Part shown: one piece after another, positions 8,677 through 14,322 of the stretch
Layout: each line of letters opens with the position of its first letter
Position numbering within the stretch: position 1 is the stretch's first letter
NCBI GenBank assembly: GCA_027297485.1
Contig: JAPUHZ010000006.1
Location: 1-14,365, forward strand
Direction of reading: 5' to 3'
Source of the DNA: Deltaproteobacteria bacterium
Lineage (GTDB): Bacteria > Desulfobacterota_B > Binatia > UBA9968
DNA: 14,365 bases
Position numbers and translations under genes: made by a program
Notes under the pieces: generated by a model
What the model was told of the DNA's origin: nothing
What the model saw: the letters and a program-made list of their open reading frames with translations, nothing else
Database searches by the model: none

Positions 8677-9649
8677 GAGCCGCCTCCGATTCAGCAAAAA
8701 CGCTGCCTAAATCAAACTCCTTAGGAGGTAATGGAGACGCTTGCACCTTAATGGCGATCTCATCCAGTTCTGCGTAAACACCTGCCGCCATTTTCTCAAA
8801 TTCCTCTGAGGTCAAGTTCCCCTCGCCAATCAGTTTTTCCTTTAGCCGTTTGATCGGGCAGCGTTGTTTCCATTTCTCGACCTCTTCCTTGGTGCGGTAG
8901 CCGACTCCCGGATCTCCACCAAAGTGACCATCCCACCGATAGGTAAGACACTCCAAAAAGGTAGCCCCTTCACCGGCCCGCCCCTTTTCCGCCGCCTTGA
9001 GTGTCTCCTCATAGACCACCTCTACGTCGTTGCCGTCGATCACTTTCCCCTCAAAGCCATAACCCTTGGCCCGCTCTGCTACATGTTTGATTGCAACGCT
9101 CTTTTCAAAACTCACAGTCATAGCATACAGGTTGTTCTCACACACGTAGATTACCGGGAGCTTCCACAAACCGGCAAAGTTCATCGCCTCATGAACTACG
9201 CCCTGATTCATTCCCCCTTCACCGAGAAAGCTGACTACCACCTCTTTACTGGGCCTAAGCTTGGCCGCTAGAGCACTCCCTGTAGCAATAGGGACCGTGG
9301 CGCCAACGGTGCCGGTATTGCCGATAAATCCAAAAGAAAGGTCGGCCATATGCATCTTGCCGCCGCGCCCTTTGGAGTATCCGTCTTGCCGACCCAGACA
9401 CTCACACAACAGCCGATAAATGTCGGCCCCTTTGGCTACCAAATGTCCCGTACCGCGGTGGTAACTAGCTATGAGATCACTCGGCCCTAGAGCCGAGCAA
9501 ACCCCCACGGCTATAGCCTCCTGGCCCCGGTAGGAATGGGTATTCCCAAACATCGCCTTTTTTTGAAAGAGCTCGTCCAGCTTCTCTTCAAAAGCGCGGA
9601 CCTTGATCATCACCTCTAACATCTTTTTTCGTTTAGTCGTATCCAGCAT
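8669..9649 (-). CDS. 2-oxoacid/acetoin dehydrogenase E1 component, alpha subunit
   Basis: Alpha half of the E1 enzyme, which binds the diphosphate of thiamine diphosphate through Mg2+. 326 residues. Recognisable family blocks: HSYRGQEAIAVGV (38-50), SYHRGTGHLVAKG (62-74), KGRGGKMHMAD (93-103), and the cofactor motif from Gly143 to Asn173 ending in ENN. The overall pattern is nearest to acetoin dehydrogenase alpha (AcoA-like), where the second block is usually HRGHGH; here the third residue is Thr67. The cofactor motif reads GEG (143-145) and not the canonical GDG, so a metal-binding Asp is replaced by Glu144. The ATG at 9647-9649 follows AGGAGA with a 9-base spacer. Substrate (pyruvate, acetoin or another oxoacid) cannot be fixed from sequence. 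Confidence 0.92.
   Translation of the reverse strand: MLDTTKRKKMLEVMIKVRAFEEKLDELFQKKAMFGNTHSYRGQEAIAVGVCSALGPSDLIASYHRGTGHLVAKGADIYRLLCECLGRQDGYSKGRGGKMHMADLSFGFIGNTGTVGATVPIATGSALAAKLRPSKEVVVSFLGEGGMNQGVVHEAMNFAGLWKLPVIYVCENNLYAMTVSFEKSVAIKHVAERAKGYGFEGKVIDGNDVEVVYEETLKAAEKGRAGEGATFLECLTYRWDGHFGGDPGVGYRTKEEVEKWKQRCPIKRLKEKLIGEGNLTSEEFEKMAAGVYAELDEIAIKVQASPLPPKEFDLGSVFAESEAAHG
8683..8687 (-). promoter_or_regulatory. Ribosome binding site fixing the E1 beta start
   Basis: GGAGG lies 6 bases before the ATG at 8674-8676, inside the end of the alpha gene. It favours this start over the upstream in-frame ATG at 8695-8697, and implies translational coupling of alpha and beta. Confidence 0.75.
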
Positions 9650-9749
9650 AAAAAATTTCTCCTGCGCTAGAATTTACCGTCCCGTCAGAGACTGGAAGCT
9701 CCCGGCATGAGAGCATGGTCACATTGATCCAACCTAACCTGCCTGGGTA

Positions 9750-10673
9750 TTATGCCCGGGTTTTCTCGTAGGGTAGTCCGGTTCCGTAATTGGGCCACTT
9801 TTCTACCAGATTGTCATGGCAGTTTTCGAGCCAGTAGTTCGCCAAATCAATGCCGCGGGGAAACCAAACTCCCTTGTGGCTCTTGGCATAGCGAAGAAAT
9901 TCCCTCAGAATCGGGATCCTATGGGGCCGGCCAATCAAAAAGGGGTGAAGTCCCAAATTCATAAATCCAGGATAGTTCTCTCCTTCCTCAAAGATCCAAT
10001 CAAAGTGGTCCTTCCAATACTGGAGTAGCTCCCGCGGGGTCCTCCCGGCATCGGGCTTGCCGGTCCTATGATCCGTCATCCAGACACCAAAGGTCATCAC
10101 GACGAGCTCGCCACCGTCCGTTTTGAGGACATAAGGGAGGTCCTCATGGAGAAAAGAGTTCCAATATTTATAACCAAACTCGACTAAAAATTTCGGCGTG
10201 TCGTTCGTCGGCCTCTCTCCCGGCATGATATAACCCTGCGGCTTGATGCCCAACACCCTCTGGAAGGTATCGACCGTGCGCTTAATATCGTTGCGCTGTT
10301 CCTCCGGGGTCATCAGAGTGACGTACTCGTGCCGCCAGTTCTCGGAGCAAAGATCATGCCCCTCAGCTAAGATTTGTTTCATCAGGTCGGGGAAGGCTTC
10401 TACCGTGTAACCGTTGACGAAAACGCTCCCTTTTATCCCCTCCTGCTTCAGAACCTCCAAAGTTCTGTAAATCCCTACTCTTTCCCCATACTGCCGATCC
10501 GTGATGGAGCAAATGTCCTTCTTAAACTTAGCATCGTGGGATACTCCCTTACGCAAATCTGACTGATGAGAGGCCGGGGTCCCGAGCTCGTCGGGCCAGC
10601 TTTCCATAACGACATTGATAACTAATGCCACGCGGGCGTCATTAGGCCATTTGATAGGTTTCCTTCTGAACAT
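9750..10673 (-). CDS. Polysaccharide deacetylase-fold hydrolase, PuuE/allantoinase-like
   Basis: Cytosolic (no signal peptide) member of the NodB/carbohydrate esterase 4 fold, 307 residues from the ATG at 10671-10673. The fold blocks are visible: ALVINVVMESW (16-26), VNGYTVEAFPDLMKQI and GHDLCSENWRHE (87-116), PQGYIMPGERPTND (145-158), and LGLHPFLIGRPHRI (240-253). In classical deacetylases the first block is TFDDG and the third is H-S/T-x-x-H; here they read VINVVMES and SENWRH, so the catalytic Asp pair and first zinc His are lost while His115, His243 and His251 remain. This resembles the PuuE allantoinase branch, which acts on small C-N amides. Position between the lipoyl and E1 genes suggests it prepares an E1 substrate. 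The substrate is not known. Confidence 0.8.
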   Translation of the reverse strand: MFRRKPIKWPNDARVALVINVVMESWPDELGTPASHQSDLRKGVSHDAKFKKDICSITDRQYGERVGIYRTLEVLKQEGIKGSVFVNGYTVEAFPDLMKQILAEGHDLCSENWRHEYVTLMTPEEQRNDIKRTVDTFQRVLGIKPQGYIMPGERPTNDTPKFLVEFGYKYWNSFLHEDLPYVLKTDGGELVVMTFGVWMTDHRTGKPDAGRTPRELLQYWKDHFDWIFEEGENYPGFMNLGLHPFLIGRPHRIPILREFLRYAKSHKGVWFPRGIDLANYWLENCHDNLVEKWPNYGTGLPYEKTRA

Positions 10674-10680
10674 CGTGGGT

Positions 10681-10687
10681 CTCCTTT
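10681..10687 (-). promoter_or_regulatory. Ribosome binding site fixing the deacetylase-like start
   Basis: AAAGGAG ends 7 bases before the ATG at 10671-10673. It lies downstream of the earlier in-frame start at 10703, so the shorter protein is preferred. Confidence 0.7.
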
Positions 10688-10734
10688 CGTCGTTGACCGT
10701 CAAAGTTCATTTTCGCGGTGGCGAAAGACAGTAC

Positions 10735-10983
10735 TCAAGAGGGGTTAATGATCGCCACGACCGAGTTGAAAGCGACCACATCTCCCTCTTTGACTAGGAC
10801 CTCCTCTAAGAGTCCCGATTCCGGGGCCTCGATTTCCACATTGACCTTATCCGTCTCCACCTCAAGGAGAGCCTCCCCTTTCTGGACCTGCTCGCCTACC
10901 TTTTTGATCCAGCGTAATATCTTGACCTCATCGGCCTCGTCACTGGACCCCAAACGGGGGATAAACACCTCCTTCTTTGCCAT
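10735..10983 (-). CDS. Free-standing lipoyl (biotinyl/lipoyl) carrier domain protein
   Basis: An 82-residue protein that is one lipoyl domain and nothing else. It begins IPRLGSSDEADEVKILRWIKK and has the lipoylation turn VETDKVNVEIEAP with Lys46 as the modified residue, then SGLLEEVLVKEGDVV, the second half of the barrel. The ETDK form points to lipoate of 2-oxoacid dehydrogenase E2 type, not biotin (which prefers AMKM). There is no E1/E3-binding domain and no acyltransferase domain. GAGG (10990-10993) lies 6 bases before the ATG at 10981-10983, favouring it over the ATG two codons upstream. It is the first gene of the unit lipoyl carrier - deacetylase - E1 alpha - E1 beta and is most likely the acyl acceptor of that E1. 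Confidence 0.9.
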   Translation of the reverse strand: MAKKEVFIPRLGSSDEADEVKILRWIKKVGEQVQKGEALLEVETDKVNVEIEAPESGLLEEVLVKEGDVVAFNSVVAIINPS

Positions 10984-11005
10984 CAACATCCTCTCTCTGT
11001 GTCCA

Positions 11006-11035
11006 CTTATAACAACCGCTTCTCCGCTAAGTCAA
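11006..11035 (-). promoter_or_regulatory. Sigma-70-like promoter of the lipoyl/deacetylase/E1 unit
   Basis: On the minus strand TTGACT (11030-11035) and TATAAG (11006-11011) are separated by 18 bases, and the start codon follows about 22 bases after the -10 box. The -10 box overlaps one arm of a perfect inverted repeat (11008-11055). Confidence 0.6.
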
Positions 11036-11055
11036 CTGAAAGATTCATTGTTATA
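11008..11055. repeat. Perfect 8-bp inverted repeat around the E1-unit promoter
   Basis: TATAACAA (11008-11015) and TTGTTATA (11048-11055) are exact inverted copies. Centre-to-centre spacing is 40 bases, about four helical turns. One arm overlaps the -10 box and the other lies upstream of the -35 box, a layout typical of paired operator sites for a repressor. The regulator is not in the window. Confidence 0.5.
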
Positions 11056-11100
11056 GCGTTCCATCAGCCCCTTTCGCTGCTGCAGAAACAGGGCAGCAAT

Positions 11101-11119
11101 GACACTGTGAATTAGTGTC
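11101..11119. repeat. 6-bp inverted repeat ahead of the selenoprotein gene promoter
   Basis: GACACT (11101-11106) and AGTGTC (11114-11119) form a perfect inverted repeat with a 7-base centre, 6 bases upstream of a possible -35 box. The size and position would fit a dimeric regulator site. Confidence 0.35.
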
Positions 11120-11125
11120 GGCGTG

Positions 11126-11155
11126 TTGTGATTGCCGGTTGAGTGTGGATATATG
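11126..11155 (+). promoter_or_regulatory. Possible promoter of the selenoprotein gene
   Basis: TTGTGA (11126-11131) and TATATG (11150-11155) with an 18-base spacer, 34 bases before the ATG at 11190. Both boxes are imperfect, so this is tentative. Confidence 0.35.
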
Positions 11156-11189
11156 GGTCTATGCTGCGGACGTTTGAAAGGGGCGAGCG

Positions 11190-11765
11190 ATGGCACTTTT
11201 AGAAGTTGGCGCGAGATTTCCCAGTGCGAACCTGCAAGATATTGACGGTAAATTAGTTGAGTTCCCGGCGATTTTCACGGGGTCTCCAGCCACAGTCGTC
11301 TTTTTCTACCGTGGCCAGTGGTGACCCTGGTGCCGGGCGCAGGTTGCAGCCTTTATCTACGAGTACGAAAGGTTTAGGGAGAATAAAGTGGCTATCCTCG
11401 GCGTCAGTCCGCAGTCTGCGGATCATGGGAGGCAACTCCGTGAGCGGACTATTCGGGATGCCCGGCTTGACCAGGCCGCCCACAAAGCACATGATGCCTT
11501 TTGGCGTGATCCTCGGAGTTCCTTTCCCCTCAGGCTGATCAGCGATCCTGATTGTACACTCAGTCGAGCAATCGGAGCTGAGCGTAAAAATCACTGGAGT
11601 GGACCCATGGTTTATGCAACGACGTTTCTGGTAGACGCCAAGGGATTCGTCCGGTGGAGATTCCAAGCAAAAATGGCTCAAAGGCGCCCTAGTCCTGTGA
11701 GGCTCGCCGCCATGGCCGGCGCGGTTACAAAGGGGGAGCCACTGCCAGAGTACATTGAGGAATAA
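11190..11765 (+). CDS. Peroxiredoxin-like selenoprotein (AhpC/TSA family, UxxC), UGA read as selenocysteine
   Basis: Thioredoxin-fold peroxidase-like protein, 191 residues if the TGA at 11322-11324 (codon 45) is decoded as selenocysteine. Reading is open in one frame on both sides of the TGA, from the ATG at 11190 (AAGGGG 6 bases upstream) to TAA at 11763. The context is VVFFYRGQW-U-PWCRAQ. In cysteine homologues of this family the same spot reads W-C-P-Y/W-C, so U45 takes the place of the peroxidatic Cys and Cys48 is the resolving residue. Downstream, VAILGVSP, FPLRLISDPDCTLSRAIGA and TTFLVDAKGFVRW are typical peroxiredoxin blocks. A SECIS-like hairpin follows the TGA. Likely role: reduction of peroxides. 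Automatic gene calling would split it in two or call it a pseudogene. Confidence 0.85.
11335..11352 (+). promoter_or_regulatory. Bacterial SECIS-like hairpin for UGA recoding
   Basis: After the UGA the RNA can fold GGC/GCC (11336-11338 with 11349-11351), a bulged A (11348), then GC/GC closing a five-base loop AGGUU (11341-11345). The two loop guanines lie 18 and 19 bases after the UGA. In the well-studied E. coli fdhF SECIS the loop is AGGUCU, its guanines lie 19 and 20 bases after the UGA, and there is also one bulged base in the stem. A competing CCUG/CAGG pairing (11326-11343) is possible. Confidence 0.7.
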
Positions 11766-11876
11766 CTCTTCCTCTCCCCCCTTATTCAGGAATTGAGTCA
11801 GGATAGTCTAATTAGAAAGTATAAATGGCTTGCAGGGCAAAAGTCGTTTGGTTTTTATCGGAACCTGTATTTGCTT

Positions 11877-12623
11877 TCAGAAAGAGTACGAGATACTGGC
11901 ACCCCCATAGATATCAGTGATCTGGGCTGGGAGCACATCGGTGTCAAGGCTATCCGTATATTTGAGAAACGCTCCTAGGGACAAGCGATCTGTAATTGAG
12001 TACGAGCCCGTTAAAGACAAATTATAGTCAAAAAGGCCACTATCCGTGCCACCCGCAGATGCCGCAAAGTCACTGTCCGCTATCCCCATGGCCGCGCCGA
12101 CATCAACTGAAAACTTCTCACTGACCGGAATAGAGTACGAAAGATTGACGTTTCCGTAGACTCCTTTGACCTCATCGACATCAAAATAGACCGCTGCGCC
12201 GGCAGAAAGTCCTCCAAAGAGCTCCTTTCCTGCACTGATGTAAATCTCACCTGTGTTTAGTGCCCCCGCGTTAGGGAACAGGTACTCGATATACCCCACT
12301 GAGAGATCAAAAATTTTGATGGGCACATTATAGTAAAAAGTCAGATCGACCTCGGAGAATTCTGCGCTCTCAACCGCCCCGTCGAAATCACCGAGATCAA
12401 AGTTACCCCACACGTTAAACCCGAGACCAATAGTGGGGTGAGACACATCGAGATAGGGTTGGATAACACCCTCGTCATTGAACGTGATCCCGCGCCATAC
12501 ATAGGCGTTTGAGATGTCTGCACCGGCCGAAACATCTAACTCGATAGTGGCCGGATAAGCCGCTTTCAGACCTAGAAACGACACGGCAAAGAACAATACT
12601 AACCCGAGAATTCCTTTCTTCAC
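11877..12623 (-). CDS. TorF-like putative outer-membrane porin
   Basis: Predicted outer-membrane beta-barrel, 248 residues. The first 25 residues form a signal peptide (MKKGILGLVLFFAVSFLG, then a cleavage region near AAYPA). The mature part is rich in alternating strands with frequent Gly, Tyr, Ser and Asp. It contains ISNAYVWRGITF near its start, typical of the TorF/TIGR02001 putative porin family, and ends in a terminal Phe (ASISYSF), the barrel-assembly signal. The start is a GTG at 12621-12623 preceded by GGGAGGGAT at proper spacing. Transported solute unknown. It faces the selenoprotein gene tail to tail, with a 111-base gap (11766-11876) in which I see no terminator or gene. Confidence 0.85.
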   Translation of the reverse strand: MKKGILGLVLFFAVSFLGLKAAYPATIELDVSAGADISNAYVWRGITFNDEGVIQPYLDVSHPTIGLGFNVWGNFDLGDFDGAVESAEFSEVDLTFYYNVPIKIFDLSVGYIEYLFPNAGALNTGEIYISAGKELFGGLSAGAAVYFDVDEVKGVYGNVNLSYSIPVSEKFSVDVGAAMGIADSDFAASAGGTDSGLFDYNLSLTGSYSITDRLSLGAFLKYTDSLDTDVLPAQITDIYGGASISYSF

Positions 12624-12883
12624 TGTAATCCCTCCCTTGCGTAAGTTAGTCGAAGCTATTGTGGGTGCTCTAGCTAGAAACTGATGGCACCTATCTCGTC
12701 AGAAGTTAGATAGTAGCAATTTAAGTGCCATTGGCTGCCTGGATATCGAGGCTATATCTTTCTTAAAGATTATTGCCTTTTTCTCTTACGGGAGATTCAC
12801 GAAATCAATTAAGTGCCCAAATCTTAATCACGTGACGACTACCGATTAGGCAGGACTTAAAGGCCTAGTCCGGCAAGGGTCCC
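12624..12883. other. Intergenic stretch upstream of the porin gene
   Basis: 260 bases without a convincing gene. It holds a nested inverted repeat at 12685-12730, a near-repeat of TTAAGTGCC (12721-12729 and 12809-12817), and a weak 5-bp inverted repeat GGACT/AGTCC (12853-12871) just after the remnant gene. I see no clear promoter for the porin. Confidence 0.5.
12685..12730. repeat. Nested inverted repeat in the porin upstream region
   Basis: TGGCAC (12685-12690) pairs with GTGCCA (12725-12730), and the adjoining CTATCT (12691-12696) pairs with AGATAG (12708-12713). Two 6-bp stems are thus stacked on one side and separated by 11 bases on the other. This could be a leader-RNA structure or two operator dyads about 60 bases upstream of the porin start. 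Function unknown. Confidence 0.4.
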
Positions 12884-13096
12884 TTATGAGTCTCCCTGGG
12901 GGAAATCCATCACCCTATTTACCCTCACGGCGCAGGCCTTAAGCTCCGGCTGGAGCGAAACCGGATCTCTAGCAGTAAGCGTAAGATTGTTGGCTGCTTT
13001 AAAGAAGCCATATTTAATGGGGTCGTTGCTTGATATTGCACAGAACCATGGGTCATCGGTCCTTTTTGGTGACGAAGGCGGCATTTCATAGACGTG
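12884..13096 (-). pseudogene. Remnant of a larger enzyme gene, possibly the C-terminus of a molybdopterin oxidoreductase
   Basis: A short open stretch after a TGA at 13097-13099 reads HVYEMPPSS, then DDPWFCAISSNDPIKYG, then FFKAANNLTLTARDPVSLQP and ELKACAVRVNRV, and stops at 12884. The sentence-like protein composition and the DPVS-QPELKACAVRV ending resemble the extreme C-termini of molybdopterin-guanine-dinucleotide oxidoreductases (formate dehydrogenase-like). This is a judgement from memory of the family, not a search. No start codon with a ribosome binding site is seen, and the frame upstream of the TGA (13100-13158) does not look protein-like. It is most simply a gene fragment left after deletion or rearrangement. 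Confidence 0.4.
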
Positions 13097-13158
13097 TCAG
13101 GATTGGAAATCAATGGCGAAGGCAGTGAAACCACAGTCACAACTGTCAGATGACGGGA

Positions 13159-14322
13159 CTATTCGGTTCGCGTAGATCCTGTTATCTTCCAGCTGTCAAA
13201 GGGTTTCTCCTCGCCGGCCGCCTTCGTGAACACTCTGAATATTCTGTCGAAACTTGTTACGTAGGATGCGTTAGCCCATCTAAATTGACCCTTCTTATCC
13301 GGTACAAAAAAGCGCACTCGAATCCCCGACGATCCAGCTCGGGTAAAGACAATAAAGACAGGATCGGCATTGAATACATAAAATGGTTCTTGGGTCAGAA
13401 TCCTTTCAGCATATATTTTGCGTTCTTCTTCTTGGCCGCTCAGGAACGGGCCCTCGAGCCTCTTTCTTCCATGCTCAGTGAGAATGTCAAAATACTCATC
13501 CCATCGACCAGCCTTTAGTGCATCATTCAAAGCTGAGAACTTGTCTCTCAACGCAGCATAAGGCTGATCCTTTATCTCCTTGTCAGTGAAGTTCCTGCCA
13601 ATCAATAGCAATTCTGCAGGCGGATCGAGCGGGTAACTACCGTAACGCTCCAGCCGCTTATCAAAACGCTTGTCCAGTGGCACCTTGTGGGTCATCCGCT
13701 TAAGCAAAGAAGGCGTACAATAGACGGGTGACCGGGTCTTATAGGGACCCCAATCGGAGTGGAACCAGGTGCTTACAAAGTCGAATGGGAGGCTGACGGT
13801 CTCCCCGTAGGGTAGAAGCCCGAACTTTCCCGTCTCCCCGCGTGCAAACGGAAATTGTGTAAAATAATTTCGCCTGAAGTCCAGTTTGAAAAGAAAGACC
13901 AGCCGATCAGCAAATCTATAGTAGCCCCAGACATTGCCCCGTTTCAGCCCCTCAACGTGCCGAAAATAGGTAGGTGCTTGCTTCTGGAATTTTTGTGGAT
14001 CACGCGCCAAGCTCGGGTGCGATAACTCCTTCAGGCGGGCACTGTCTTTGCTCTGCATCGCCGCAATCGTTTCCGTCAGCAACGTTTCTGGCCCAGCTCG
14101 AGCCTCGCTTCTGAAGCTGGTCCAAGGAGCGACATCGGCACTATAAACTTTCTCGCGGACCCTCAGACAAGCGGAAGTCTTTATCTCGGTTCTGTTATCT
14201 TGCTCAAAGATAAGCGGAATGGCCACGTCACGCTCCTCTCCGGCCCATGTGGCCGAGTGCTGACTGAGGAGAATCAGACCGATTGCGATAATTGAGAAAC
14301 GGGAATGATACTTTCCGAGCAT
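13159..14322 (-). CDS. Secreted protein of unknown function
   Basis: I do not recognise this family. From the ATG at 14320-14322 it has 387 residues and begins with a clear signal peptide (FSIIAIGLILLSQ, cleavage near ATWAG), so it is probably periplasmic. The TTG at 14346 is possible but weaker; neither start has a strong ribosome binding site. The mature part is charged and mixed alpha/beta with no membrane segments. Two stretches look alike: one near residues 85-150 (LTETIAAMQSKDSARLKELS, later ADRLVFLFKL) and one near 265-335 (ALNDALKAGRWDEYFDILTE, later ADPVFIVFTR). Each has a helix pair followed by a hydrophobic strand, as in small NTF2-like or cystatin-like folds. This suggests an internal duplication. 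Two cysteines are visible in the mature part. Confidence 0.75.
   Translation of the reverse strand: MLGKYHSRFSIIAIGLILLSQHSATWAGEERDVAIPLIFEQDNRTEIKTSACLRVREKVYSADVAPWTSFRSEARAGPETLLTETIAAMQSKDSARLKELSHPSLARDPQKFQKQAPTYFRHVEGLKRGNVWGYYRFADRLVFLFKLDFRRNYFTQFPFARGETGKFGLLPYGETVSLPFDFVSTWFHSDWGPYKTRSPVYCTPSLLKRMTHKVPLDKRFDKRLERYGSYPLDPPAELLLIGRNFTDKEIKDQPYAALRDKFSALNDALKAGRWDEYFDILTEHGRKRLEGPFLSGQEEERKIYAERILTQEPFYVFNADPVFIVFTRAGSSGIRVRFFVPDKKGQFRWANASYVTSFDRIFRVFTKAAGEEKPFDSWKITGSTRTE

Noticed and set aside
9741..9761. CCTGGG/CCCGGG hairpin at the end of the deacetylase-like gene as a terminator
   Set aside because: One base pair does not match on the minus strand, it overlaps the stop codon, and no T tract follows; the gene unit continues to E1 alpha.
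11257..11538. Separate open frame and a second short frame (11388-11765) as two different small genes
   Set aside because: The second is the C-terminal part of the UGA-containing peroxiredoxin in one continuous frame from 11190. The first is a shadow in another frame.
11793..11978. 61-residue open frame in the gap after the selenoprotein gene
   Set aside because: It has no ribosome binding site, runs into the antisense of the porin gene, and shows no recognisable features.
13097..13099. A second selenocysteine UGA in the remnant gene
   Set aside because: There is no hairpin with guanines in its loop at the right distance after this TGA, and the upstream frame does not look like the same protein.
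12925..13140. 71-residue open frame overlapping the remnant gene
   Set aside because: Composition (rich in Ser, Pro, Leu, Arg) looks like a shadow of the remnant frame, and it has no ribosome binding site.
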